The notes beneath the pieces were generated by a model. That model was not told where the DNA came from and searched no databases. It was given only the letters and a program-made list of their open reading frames with translations. A stretch of 64,000 nt of DNA from Actinomycetes bacterium (GTDB lineage Bacteria > Actinomycetota > Acidimicrobiia > Acidimicrobiales > Acidimicrobiaceae): assembly GCA_021805205.1 (NCBI GenBank), contig JAJZFV010000043.1:124001-188000 (forward strand), given 5' to 3'. This document shows positions 11,029-18,989 of this stretch, piece by piece (positions within the stretch are counted from its first letter, which is position 1; the number at the start of each line of letters is the position of its first letter). The position numbers and the translations under genes were made by a program.

Positions 11029-11153
11029 GAGATCTTCGGCACCATTGATAAGACCTAATAAAGCTGAAGGCTCCTCTCAATAAATTCACAACTTTGCATC
11101 ACAGAATTGAAATACGAAAGCAAAGACGACGGAGAGTTTCGAAGGGAGTCAAG

Positions 11154-11459
11154 ATGTGGTATGACGGATTCACTATGGGTGGGCCAAACCCATTTAGTAT
11201 CATAGCGACATTCCTCCTTATGGTAGGGGTGTTCGGTGGAGGCGCCTACCTCATCGCAAAGTCAGTAACAGGCGACAAATTGCACTTCGGTTCATCACAC
11301 CAATCGCAACCAAATCGACTCGATGATTCAGATCCCAAAGTAATTCTCGACCGCCGCTTCGCTAACGGAGAGATCAGTGTGGACCAATACAAGGAAGCGC
11401 TCGATCTTCTTGGCTATGGAAGCTTTGGAGCTCACAGTCCAAGCAGCGAAAGTATTTAG
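11154..11459 (+). CDS. Small membrane protein with SHOCT domain
   Basis: The 101-residue protein has one membrane helix near the N-terminus ('FSIIATFLLMVGVFGGGAYLIA', ~10-31) and a C-terminal SHOCT motif ('DPKVILDRRFANGEISVDQY', then 'KEALDLL'), a short domain typical of small membrane or oligomeric proteins of unclear function. The ORF track starts at 11094, but ATG 11154 follows GGGAG by five bases and gives the usual short N-terminus. A strong terminator follows. Function cannot be assigned beyond the domain. Confidence 0.8.
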   Translation: MWYDGFTMGGPNPFSIIATFLLMVGVFGGGAYLIAKSVTGDKLHFGSSHQSQPNRLDDSDPKVILDRRFANGEISVDQYKEALDLLGYGSFGAHSPSSESI

Positions 11460-11526
11460 GATTTAGGACGAACCAGCCGTCCAATAAGTTCCCCCAAGGA
11501 AAACCAAAAACCCCAACCCAAAACCG

Positions 11527-11566
11527 AAGGCCGTACGTTCACCCCTACGTACGGCCTTCTTCTTTT
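11527..11566 (+). terminator. Intrinsic terminator after the SHOCT gene
   Basis: A perfect 12-bp stem, AAGGCCGTACGT / ACGTACGGCCTT, with an eight-base loop is followed by CTTCTTTT. It ends plus-strand transcription. It is symmetric enough to act also on the convergent minus-strand FAH-family gene. Confidence 0.9.
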
Positions 11567-11634
11567 GATAGGTTATCAAACTTGTGGACAGCCTTTACTT
11601 CGCTCCAACGAGTAATAAGGCTTTTAGTCATCGA

Positions 11635-12498
11635 TCAAACAAACTTATTTACAACCGCACCCAAGCCGTCAATTGAAACTTCGACCACATCTCCCGACGT
11701 TAAAAATCGAGGGGGAGTAAAGCCTGCGCCAACCCCCGAAGAAGTTCCGGTGAAGATCAGGTCGCCCGGTCGTAGTGTTACAATCTGCGAAAGATAGCTA
11801 ACTATATGATCGACCGAGAAGATATGGTTTTCGGTGTTCGAGATCTGTCTGACCTCGCCATTTACGACAGTCTTGATGCCCAGCCCTGACTTGTAGTCGA
11901 CCTTCGAGGTGGGAACTATACCCGGGCCGAATGGGGTAGATGCGTCAAAAATCTTCCCTTGTAAAAACTGGCTTGTCCGTCGCTGAAAATCGCGCATCGA
12001 AGTATCGTTTCCTACGCAAAATCCACCAATAACTCCTCGGGCACCTTCAATAGGGACGTTCCTAGCCAACTTTCCGATTACTACAACCAACTCACCTTCG
12101 TAATCAGTTGAATTGCTCACGCTGGGAAGTGTGATCTGACCAAATGGTGATGTCAGCGAATCGCAAAACTTGGCAAAGAGAGTGGGGTACGTAGGTATCT
12201 CATGGCCCATCTCGAGGATATGATCTCGAAAGTTCAAACCTATGCATGCAACCTTTGAAGGTCTAGCAATCGGTGCTTCGATCGAATAGTCGCTCAAACT
12301 CCGACGTTCTAACTCTGCAGACTCATCTACTAAAGTGCCAAGGTCGTAGCCCGAGTCCATTAGCCCGTCGAGGTCCGAATAGTCCGTGAGGGCGATCTCC
12401 CCATCTCCGTGGTAAACACCCACGTACTTTAGACCATCATCTCCCCGCAGTTGAAGTAGCGTTCCAGCAACGATGTAGTCGCCATAATTCTCAGTCAC
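11635..12498 (-). CDS. Fumarylacetoacetate hydrolase (FAH) family protein
   Basis: The C-terminal ~210 residues are the FAH fold: 'KVACIGLNFRDHILEMG' at its start, the metal-binding E-x-E/D set in 'DYEGELVVVIGK' and 'GNDTSMRDFQ', and 'PGDLIFTGTSSGVGAGF' near the end. The family includes 2-hydroxyhepta-2,4-diene-1,7-dioate isomerases, acylpyruvases and oxaloacetate decarboxylases; the substrate cannot be deduced here. The N-terminal ~75 residues are the variable lead domain. The start is GTG with AGGAG about nine bases upstream. No aromatic-catabolism genes flank it. Confidence 0.88.
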   Translation of the reverse strand: MTENYGDYIVAGTLLQLRGDDGLKYVGVYHGDGEIALTDYSDLDGLMDSGYDLGTLVDESAELERRSLSDYSIEAPIARPSKVACIGLNFRDHILEMGHEIPTYPTLFAKFCDSLTSPFGQITLPSVSNSTDYEGELVVVIGKLARNVPIEGARGVIGGFCVGNDTSMRDFQRRTSQFLQGKIFDASTPFGPGIVPTSKVDYKSGLGIKTVVNGEVRQISNTENHIFSVDHIVSYLSQIVTLRPGDLIFTGTSSGVGAGFTPPRFLTSGDVVEVSIDGLGAVVNKFV

Positions 12499-12631
12499 GA
12501 AGTAACTCTCCTAATTAGTTGTGCCACCAAGCTCTACAGACCCATAATAGGGTAGGAAGTGAAAAGAACTTAAATCAAAAGAGCTTAAGGTGAGAGCTGC
12601 TCCTCACCTCGATACCAACCAGGGAGCAAAA

Positions 12632-13261
12632 TTGAATTTCGAAGGCAAGATCAACTTCTTCTTTGATCCAACCTGTCCTTGGACATTTGTGGCATCACAA
12701 TGGATTCGGCAGGTCTCTAACCAAACGCAACTACCAATCACCTACCGTCCATTTTCGCTTGCACTTAAAAACAAGGAAAATGACGTCCCTGAACCCTACC
12801 GATCGAGCCAAATGAGTGGGCTTTCTATATTGCGAATGGTTGTGAAGGTGCAAGCCTTAGAGGGCGCCCAGAGTAATTTAATCGGTGAACTTTATCGCCA
12901 ATTTGCCAAGGAGTACCACCTGGGCGGAGACAAAGCAGTCGATCCCAAAGTTATCGCGAAGCGAGTTGGACTTTCAGAAGATGTCATCGAAGCAATATCA
13001 GATACTGCATTAGACTCGGCTATCGAAGACGAGATGAAGTTCGCCCTCTCCTTTACCGGCAACGATGTTGGAGTTCCGATAGTCGTGGTAGAAGTCAATG
13101 GAGACACCTTCGGCTTTTTTGGGCCAATTCTCCACCGTTTGCCAGACGTAGAACATTCGGTAAAGTTGTTCAACGCCTTAGTAGAACTAGCAGAGATCGA
13201 ATGTTTTTCAGAGCTTAAGCGATCGAGAGCCCAGGTTGACGTAGGGTCCCACTTGGTATGA
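12632..13261 (+). CDS. DsbA-family protein, Rv2466c (mycothiol-dependent reductase)-like
   Basis: A DsbA-like thioredoxin-fold protein of about 210 residues. 'FFFDPTCPWTFVASQW' near the N-terminus resembles the 'FDPxCPW' site of the mycothiol-dependent nitroreductase Rv2466c, but the second cysteine is replaced by threonine (CPWT), suggesting a monothiol mechanism. 'GNDVGVPIVVV' carries the usual cis-proline region. I use TTG 12632, which has AGGGAG five bases upstream; the ORF track's GTG at 12590 is possible. No signal peptide, so cytoplasmic. The mycothiol link is an inference from similarity. Confidence 0.75.
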   Translation: MNFEGKINFFFDPTCPWTFVASQWIRQVSNQTQLPITYRPFSLALKNKENDVPEPYRSSQMSGLSILRMVVKVQALEGAQSNLIGELYRQFAKEYHLGGDKAVDPKVIAKRVGLSEDVIEAISDTALDSAIEDEMKFALSFTGNDVGVPIVVVEVNGDTFGFFGPILHRLPDVEHSVKLFNALVELAEIECFSELKRSRAQVDVGSHLV

Positions 13262-13273
13262 AGTAGTAATCGA

Positions 13274-13633
13274 TTAGCTAACTCTTTTGGCGTCGCTCCA
13301 GAGACGCTCTAGATTGAAGAAGTCACGAGTCTCTTGGTCAAAGATGTGGACTACGAAGTCGCCGTAGTCCATCAAAACCCATTGAGCTTGAGCTAGACCT
13401 TCAATACTGAGTGGGCCGACGCCGAACTTCTCTTTTACGGCTCGTTCGACCTCTTCACTCAATGTTCGAATTTGACGGGAGTTGCTCCCAGTCGCTATCA
13501 AGAAGTAGTCTGCAACGGGAGTTATCTCCGAGATATCAAGCAATATCAGGTCTTCACCCTTCTTGTCGTCGATGGCTCCTCTTGCGGTTTGAACCGCCGA
13601 CAGAGTCTCGTATTGCGACATCGCTACCGTCAA
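13274..13633 (-). CDS. rsfS: Ribosome silencing factor
   Basis: A 119-residue Iojap/DUF143 protein, which binds ribosomal protein L14 and blocks subunit joining under starvation. The features are 'GEDLILLDISEITPVADYFLIATGSN' in the core and the C-terminal 'QWVLMDYGDFVVHIFDQETRDFFNLERLW', both highly typical of the family. TTG 13633 follows a strong GGAGG closely; an ATG four codons in (13621) is an alternative. It lies downstream of nadD, the common actinobacterial order nadD-rsfS. Confidence 0.95.
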   Translation of the reverse strand: MTVAMSQYETLSAVQTARGAIDDKKGEDLILLDISEITPVADYFLIATGSNSRQIRTLSEEVERAVKEKFGVGPLSIEGLAQAQWVLMDYGDFVVHIFDQETRDFFNLERLWSDAKRVS

Positions 13634-13721
13634 ATCTCCTCCAAGGGAATCAAATTATCTTTCATAACCAGCCTAGCCTCTCACAGAAGCAACTGAAGTA
13701 AGGTCGTTCACCCGATCAAGA

Positions 13722-14318
13722 TTAGCTGTAGAGTCGATGGCTAGCTATGAACTCTATTGTATGACGAGATACCAAAAAATCAAGGGGTCGACCATCAACC
13801 ACCCTCTTTCTTATTTCAGTGGACGATACCGCGAGTGACGGTACTTCAACGAAAGTAACATTCCAATCCGACAACGCCTCTGGTTCAACGATTGCACCGG
13901 GCCTATTAACGACGACTAGTTCAACGCACTTCGCCAGCTCTTCAAACCGATGCCAAGTTGATAGGCCTGCGGCGGCGTCAGCTCCAACCACGAGCACGAT
14001 GTCTGACTTCGGATCGAGACCCGCTAGCTCGTTAACGGTATCGACGGTGTAAGAACTACCGCCCCGACGGATTTCGATATCCGATGCCCGTAGGCCGTCG
14101 ACACCTCTAACCGCATCTTCTACCAACCTAAATCGCATCTCCGCCGGAGTTATCGCCCTACTTCCCTCTTTTTGCCAAGGTGAATTAGAGACAACCAGAA
14201 GCAGCTCATCCAAGTCCGCCGCGACACGAGCGTTTACAGCCGCCACCAAATGGCCCACGTGAATTGGGTCAAAAGTTCCACCAAATATTCCAATTCGCCG
14301 TCTCCTACCAGCAATCAC
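13722..14318 (-). CDS. nadD: Nicotinate-nucleotide adenylyltransferase
   Basis: NadD transfers AMP from ATP to nicotinate mononucleotide in NAD synthesis. The 198 residues show the nucleotidyltransferase signature 'GIFGGTFDPIHVGHL' (~9-23), 'VSNSPWQKE' in the NaMN-binding region, 'VGADAAAGLSTWHRFEEL', and the C-terminal 'VSSTEIRKRV' (ISSTxIR) motif. The start is GTG, overlapping the stop of the upstream LLM gene as GTGA, which implies coupled translation. rsfS follows 88 bases downstream. Confidence 0.96.
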   Translation of the reverse strand: MIAGRRRRIGIFGGTFDPIHVGHLVAAVNARVAADLDELLLVVSNSPWQKEGSRAITPAEMRFRLVEDAVRGVDGLRASDIEIRRGGSSYTVDTVNELAGLDPKSDIVLVVGADAAAGLSTWHRFEELAKCVELVVVNRPGAIVEPEALSDWNVTFVEVPSLAVSSTEIRKRVVDGRPLDFLVSRHTIEFIASHRLYS

Positions 14319-15247
14319 TTTCCGCTAAGCGCCTCTACGATCGGAGCAAATTCATCGACTTCGTTATCGTGGATAACGAAATAGTTGAAGCCAAACCGCT
14401 CTCGACGCTCAAGAAGATCTTCAATAACCTGCTCTTTAGGTCCAGTTACAACGATTGGCACACTTCTTGCGACATCTCCCGTCACTCCAAATATTGGCGC
14501 CATCTCATCGACGAACTTGTTGGCATCATCGCCTATTTTGACGATGAATGTGAGGGCTTGAATATCAACCTCTCCAAAACGATCACCGAGCTCAGCTTGG
14601 ACTATTTCGATCCTTCTATCAAATGCATCAGGGCCCACTTCTGCGACTAACTCTGGCCCCACCGATCCAGCCGATAGATTTGCATTCACGCCTATTACGT
14701 CGCCAAACTGGCAGGCCAAGCGAAGCATCTTCGGGCCCCCTCCACCCACTAGAATCTGAGGACGTTCGACGCCAGCCTCTTTGGGAACCGATGCACCGTC
14801 AATTCGAAAGTGATCGCCATGGAAGGTCACAGCTTCCTCTTCAAAAGCCTTGCGCAAAATCTGCAATGTCTCGCCTAACCTTGCAATTCGAATTGAAGCC
14901 TTCTCCTTAGAAATACCACTCACCAGGTAGTCAGAGTCCTTCCAGCCAGCGCCTATACCTACTTCAACCCGACCGCCACTAATTATGTTCAAAGTTGCAA
15001 TCTCTTGGGCTAATACCAGAGGGTGACGAAAGTCATTACAAAACACAAATGACCCAAGAGTTATAGATTTCGTCACCATAGCCATTGCCGTTAGTCCGGC
15101 GATAGGTGAGTATTGATCGCCTCCCAAGTGGTCGGGAATTCCTACCGAATAAAAACCAAGGTCCTCTGCCTTGCGACCGATCTCGCAAAATGCGGCCACA
15201 GACTCTGGCTTTTGTGAGATCTGGACGCCAAACTTGAAGCTTCTCAT
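14315..15247 (-). CDS. LLM-class (F420-dependent-type) oxidoreductase
   Basis: A bacterial-luciferase-like TIM-barrel protein of 310 residues. 'SVGIPDHLGGDQYSPIAGLTAMAM', 'GGRVEVGIGAGW' and 'PQILVGGGGPKMLRLA' are typical of the actinobacterial TIGR03621-type F420-dependent LLM oxidoreductases. The substrate is unknown. It heads a small minus-strand operon (LLM-nadD-rsfS) and overlaps nadD by four bases. The ATG follows AAGGG closely. F420 use is a family inference. Confidence 0.88.
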   Translation of the reverse strand: MRSFKFGVQISQKPESVAAFCEIGRKAEDLGFYSVGIPDHLGGDQYSPIAGLTAMAMVTKSITLGSFVFCNDFRHPLVLAQEIATLNIISGGRVEVGIGAGWKDSDYLVSGISKEKASIRIARLGETLQILRKAFEEEAVTFHGDHFRIDGASVPKEAGVERPQILVGGGGPKMLRLACQFGDVIGVNANLSAGSVGPELVAEVGPDAFDRRIEIVQAELGDRFGEVDIQALTFIVKIGDDANKFVDEMAPIFGVTGDVARSVPIVVTGPKEQVIEDLLERRERFGFNYFVIHDNEVDEFAPIVEALSGK

Positions 15248-15411
15248 ACCAACCCTTAAATAGATACATGGCCTATCCTATAAGGGGTACGGATTACGAA
15301 ATAGTCGGTATATGAAAAGATACTGACGCCAATGGCTTCGAAGTAAATTCCGAGCCTGGCAATTTCGAGTCATGGGAATCCGAATGTATTTTGGCGAGGT
15401 GTGGTAGCTAG

Positions 15412-16761
15412 ATGGAAGAACGAAGTTGGACACCAGAGTCGTGGAGAACGTTACCAATCTCCCAGCAGCCTGAGTGGGAAGATCTAAACGCTCTTTCGCT
15501 GGTAGAAAAAGAGCTTCAGTCCCTTCCTCCGCTGGTCTATCCCTCGGAGATAAAAGAATTACAGCTGCAAATGGCAAAGGTCGCAAAAGGAAAGGCTTTC
15601 GTTCTCCAAGCCGGAGACTGTGCCGAGTCTATGGTCGACTTTAGTGCCAACGTCGTAAAGAACAAACTACGTGTCATCCTTCAGATGGCCGTTGTTCTAA
15701 TGTACTCCTCGGGGGTTCCAATCATAAAGCTGGGTCGGATAGCTGGCCAGTTTGCAAAGCCGCGTTCATCCCCCTTTGAGGTAGTCAACGGAGAGGAGCT
15801 TCCCGTATTTCGTGGCCACAACGTAAATGGGGACGAGGCAACATTAGCTGCTAGACGCCCAGATCCAAGCAGACTTCTATCCGCATATCGACAATCTTCT
15901 GCGACATTGAATCTATTGAGATCGCTCACAAAAGGTGGCTTCTCCGATCTAAGCCAAGTTCACAATTGGAATCAAAAATTTGTCGCAGAATCCGACGAAG
16001 GACAACGCTACGACGTCATTGCTAAAGAGATTGAGCGAGCCCTAAAGTTCATGGCCGCGTGCGGAATCGACCTGAATCGAGAAGAGAGCCTACGCAGTGT
16101 CAACTTCTGGACCAGCCATGAGGCCCTTCTGCTTGGTTACGAAGAGGCGTTGACAAGATTCGATCGCGCAAGTGGCACATACCTCGATCTTTCGGCTCAC
16201 TCGGTTTGGATTGGCGAGCGAACCCGAGAACTTGACCACGCTCACATCGAGTTCTTCAGGGGAATAGGTAATCCGATAGCCTGCAAAGTAGGGCCCAAAG
16301 CGGACCCCAAAGAAGTTATACAGATATGCGAAACCTTAAATCCAAATAGGGTTCCCGGTCGCCTAACTCTGGTGTCGCGGATGGGTGCAGAGAACGTAGA
16401 ATTCAAATTGCCGGCAATAATCAAGGCAGTCACGGAGGCAGGGCATCCAGTAATTTGGTCCTGTGACCCGATGCACGGCAACACTTTCGTCTCTGAGAAT
16501 GGCTTCAAGACACGAAACTTCGAGCAAGTAATGTCCGAAGTTGCCGGCTTTTTCAAGGTTCATCGCAAACTCGGTACTTGGCCCGGTGGATTGCACGTGG
16601 AACTTACTGGAGAAGACGTCACCGAATGCCTCGGAGGCTCACTAACTATCAGTGAAGAGGATCTTGATACCGCTTACAATACGATATGTGATCCTCGCCT
16701 AAATGCACGTCAAAGCCTAGATTTAGCCTATAGAGTTGCTGAGCTGTTAATTTCAAAGTAG
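15412..16761 (+). CDS. Class II 3-deoxy-7-phosphoheptulonate synthase (DAHP synthase)
   Basis: It condenses phosphoenolpyruvate and erythrose 4-phosphate to DAHP, the first step of the shikimate pathway. The 449 residues match class II (plant/mycobacterial AroG type): 'QAGDCAESM' (~69), 'GRIAGQFAKPRSSPFE' (~110), 'FRGHNVNGDEAT', 'WIGERTRELDHAHIEF', 'CKVGPKADP' and 'WSCDPMHGNT', with the metal-site residues C, H, E and D in place. ATG 15412 is preceded by GAGGTG. It stands alone, divergent from the LLM gene; no other aro gene is in the window. Confidence 0.95.
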   Translation: MEERSWTPESWRTLPISQQPEWEDLNALSLVEKELQSLPPLVYPSEIKELQLQMAKVAKGKAFVLQAGDCAESMVDFSANVVKNKLRVILQMAVVLMYSSGVPIIKLGRIAGQFAKPRSSPFEVVNGEELPVFRGHNVNGDEATLAARRPDPSRLLSAYRQSSATLNLLRSLTKGGFSDLSQVHNWNQKFVAESDEGQRYDVIAKEIERALKFMAACGIDLNREESLRSVNFWTSHEALLLGYEEALTRFDRASGTYLDLSAHSVWIGERTRELDHAHIEFFRGIGNPIACKVGPKADPKEVIQICETLNPNRVPGRLTLVSRMGAENVEFKLPAIIKAVTEAGHPVIWSCDPMHGNTFVSENGFKTRNFEQVMSEVAGFFKVHRKLGTWPGGLHVELTGEDVTECLGGSLTISEEDLDTAYNTICDPRLNARQSLDLAYRVAELLISK

Positions 16762-16919
16762 TACCAAATTTAATCTTATGTATATATTTTCATAAACTGT
16801 TCCTAGATTCCTTTGTTCAGATACCGGCAATTAGTGCCGATAATAGCTTTATCGCGCAATTACCACTAGCGACTATTTCGCAAGCTTACAGACATAAGTT
16901 ATGAGCGAGGAATTTAGGG

Positions 16920-18539
16920 ATGAAGAGGTCTAAGAGAAAACTTGCGTACGCGCTTGGAGCGAATTTTGTCGCCGCAACTGCATTGGTGACGATAGTGCCG
17001 TCAACTTCGGCGCATCTTGCGTACATCGCACCGCTACCATCGTCCGCACTCACCGCCGCTGCTCAAACCAGTGGCTACAGAATCGTAACTTCAAATGGAA
17101 CGGTATACGCACACGGAAGCAGCCGCCTATTCGGCGATGCACATAGCCTTTCGCTATCACGACCTATCGTTGGTTCAGCTTCCACACCCGACGGCCTCGG
17201 GTATTGGCTGGTTGCATCTGACGGCGGGATATTCGCATACGGCGACGCTCAATTCTACGGTTCGACCGGATCCATTAAACTAAACAAGCCAATCGTTGGA
17301 ATGGCGTCGACACCCGACGGCAAAGGATACTGGCTCGTTGCATCTGACGGCGGGATCTTCGCATACGGCGACGCTCAATTCTACGGTTCGACCGGATCGA
17401 TGGCTCTCAACAAGCCAATCGTTGGAATGGCGTCGACACCCGACGGCAAAGGATACTGGCTCGTTGCATCTGACGGCGGGATCTTTTCCTTCGGCGACGC
17501 TCAATTCTACGGTTCGACCGGATCCATTAAACTAAACAAGCCAATCGTTGGAATGGCGTCGACACCCGACGGCAAAGGATACTGGCTCGTTGCATCTGAC
17601 GGCGGGATCTTCGCATACGGCGACGCTCAATTCTACGGTTCAACAGGCGCCATGACCTTAAACCAACCAATAGTTGGCATCTCGGCAACGGCAAGTGGCG
17701 CAGGATACTATCTGCTTGCAGCAGATGGAGGAATATTTAACTTTGGCGACGCGCCCTTCCTTGGATCGCAGGGCGGTTCCCCGCTTCCAGCACCCGCAAT
17801 TTCAATAAACTCCACTGTTGCTTCGGTAGCAACGGCATCTGGGTCGGTAGGTTTTGACGTCTCGAACTACCAGTGTGGATATACCGCCTCCCCTTCGGTC
17901 GGTAGTTTTGACATCATAGAGACGAGTGGATGGCCATTCGGGGCTGCCAACCCTTGCATACTCAAAGAGGCATCTTGGGCTAACAATAACTACGAACTGT
18001 ATATGTTCATGGCACTTCCAATTGACTCCACCGGCAACTGGCAAAGCGGTACCCCCACTACCGAATACCAAAGCGGGCCCCAGACTCCAACCACTATCGC
18101 GAATCAAGCTTACGACTACGGCTGGAATGCAGCGCAATATGCATTTACGGTTGCCGGAAGTCAAGGGGCGTCATCTACCATTTGGTGGATTGACGTGGAA
18201 GGCGCTGGAAGTTACTGGAGCAATTTTCCAGCGTTGAACACCGCTGCAATTCAGGGGGCAGTTGACTTCTACAACAGTAAGGGACTCCTAGCCGGAATCT
18301 ATAGTGGCCACGCTACAACGTATGCGTCAATCACGACAGGCTCCACATCAGGTGCCGGAGCAACAATCACCAATTCAGGCGGGTCTCCGGTTCCACTCTG
18401 GTTCTACTCAAGCTTCGGCGCCACCGCCTGCACTAACCTCTATAACTCTGACGGCTCACGTAATGCATTCGCCGGAGGCGTTCCATGGTATATCCAGTCG
18501 TATCCAAACAACTCCATCGATATCGATTACGCTTGCTGA
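16920..18539 (+). CDS. Secreted protein with six 42-residue repeats and a C-terminal GH25-like domain
   Basis: A signal peptide ('MKRSKRKLAYALGANFVAAT', cleavage near 'STSA') is followed by six copies of a 42-residue repeat, consensus 'GYWLVASDGGIFAYGDA', 'FYGSTG', 'NKPIVGMASTPDGK' (~55-300). This repeat is common in Acidimicrobiia exported proteins and probably folds as a beta-propeller. The C-terminal ~220 residues ('VGFDVSNYQCGY', 'WWIDVEGAGSYW', 'GIYSGHATTY', 'WYIQSYPNNSIDIDYAC') resemble DUF1906/GH25-type lysozyme-like domains with Asp and Asp-x-Glu in likely catalytic places. The role is probably cell-wall binding or turnover, or surface attachment. The ORF and its signal peptide are complete. 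Confidence 0.85.
   Translation: MKRSKRKLAYALGANFVAATALVTIVPSTSAHLAYIAPLPSSALTAAAQTSGYRIVTSNGTVYAHGSSRLFGDAHSLSLSRPIVGSASTPDGLGYWLVASDGGIFAYGDAQFYGSTGSIKLNKPIVGMASTPDGKGYWLVASDGGIFAYGDAQFYGSTGSMALNKPIVGMASTPDGKGYWLVASDGGIFSFGDAQFYGSTGSIKLNKPIVGMASTPDGKGYWLVASDGGIFAYGDAQFYGSTGAMTLNQPIVGISATASGAGYYLLAADGGIFNFGDAPFLGSQGGSPLPAPAISINSTVASVATASGSVGFDVSNYQCGYTASPSVGSFDIIETSGWPFGAANPCILKEASWANNNYELYMFMALPIDSTGNWQSGTPTTEYQSGPQTPTTIANQAYDYGWNAAQYAFTVAGSQGASSTIWWIDVEGAGSYWSNFPALNTAAIQGAVDFYNSKGLLAGIYSGHATTYASITTGSTSGAGATITNSGGSPVPLWFYSSFGATACTNLYNSDGSRNAFAGGVPWYIQSYPNNSIDIDYAC
17166..17795 (+). repeat. Tandem 126-bp repeats encoding the 42-residue propeller-like unit
   Basis: The phrase ATCGTTGGAATGGCGTCGAC recurs at 17292, 17418 and 17544, exactly 126 bases apart, within near-identical copies. 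The outer copies are diverged. Near-identity at the DNA level suggests recent duplication or gene conversion. The frame is kept throughout. It is not a CRISPR array since there are no unique spacers. Confidence 0.95.
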
Positions 18540-18545
18540 AAACCG

Positions 18546-18576
18546 AACCTTGCATAACTCAAAGTTATGCAAGGTT
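18546..18576 (+). terminator. Strong hairpin between convergent genes, probable bidirectional terminator
   Basis: AACCTTGCATAACT and AGTTATGCAAGGTT form a perfect 14-bp stem with a three-base loop, seven bases after the stop of the secreted repeat protein and before the end of the convergent EthD-like gene. No T-run follows on the plus strand, so efficiency is uncertain. Confidence 0.7.
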
Positions 18577-18610
18577 CCGCCACAACCAAACTTGATCAAA
18601 AGCAGGGCGC

Positions 18611-18898
18611 TTAACCTACAATTTCGCTTACCTGAATAACCGGACTTATGTTTGTGTAATTTGGGATATCTGCGAGCACTGCTCGTGTTTCTTCACTTCC
18701 CATTGCGGACTTGTAGGCGTCGACTGAGGGGAATTCAAAGTGAACCGCGGCAACATACGGCCCCTCGATCCCACGCTCTATCTGCCATCGTTCCAATCCC
18801 CACGACGAAGCCGCCAATGGAACGTGACGATCCTTGTAGTAACTGTGGTCGAAGGTTGCTCCCTCGCCATCCGGGTAAAATACGCTAACTTTAATCAT
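18611..18898 (-). CDS. EthD-family protein
   Basis: A 95-residue dimeric alpha/beta-barrel (EthD/DUF1330-like) protein: 'MIKVSVFYPDGEGATFDHSY' then 'YKDRHVPLA', typical of the family, with 'PYVAAVHFEFPSVDAYKSAM' in the middle. EthD proteins are small stand-alone proteins of uncertain role, first found beside ether-degrading P450s; none is here. The ATG lies inside a perfect 12-bp inverted repeat and has no visible Shine-Dalgarno. In-frame upstream codons hit a stop quickly, so this start is forced. Confidence 0.85.
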   Translation of the reverse strand: MIKVSVFYPDGEGATFDHSYYKDRHVPLAASSWGLERWQIERGIEGPYVAAVHFEFPSVDAYKSAMGSEETRAVLADIPNYTNISPVIQVSEIVG

Positions 18899-18925
18899 GA
18901 CCAGATGTTATCGCATCTGGTCATG
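18896..18925. repeat. Perfect inverted repeat enclosing the EthD-like start codon
   Basis: CATGACCAGATG and CATCTGGTCATG are separated by six bases. On the minus strand the start ATG of the EthD-like gene is in the 3' arm. It could be a repressor operator at a leaderless promoter, or an mRNA hairpin that hides the start. No T-run supports a terminator role. Confidence 0.7.
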
Positions 18926-18989
18926 CCACGGTGAAAACACAGATAAGTTTCGTAGATTACATAGGTGAAAGTTTCGGAGCCACAAGAGC

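Noticed and set aside
16762-16919. Possible riboswitch before the secreted repeat protein
   Set aside because: No conserved core of the c-di-AMP or c-di-GMP riboswitch classes could be read; only short weak inverted repeats.
17166-17795. Regular direct repeats that could suggest a CRISPR array
   Set aside because: The 126-bp units run head to tail with no unique spacers and encode a continuous in-frame protein repeat.
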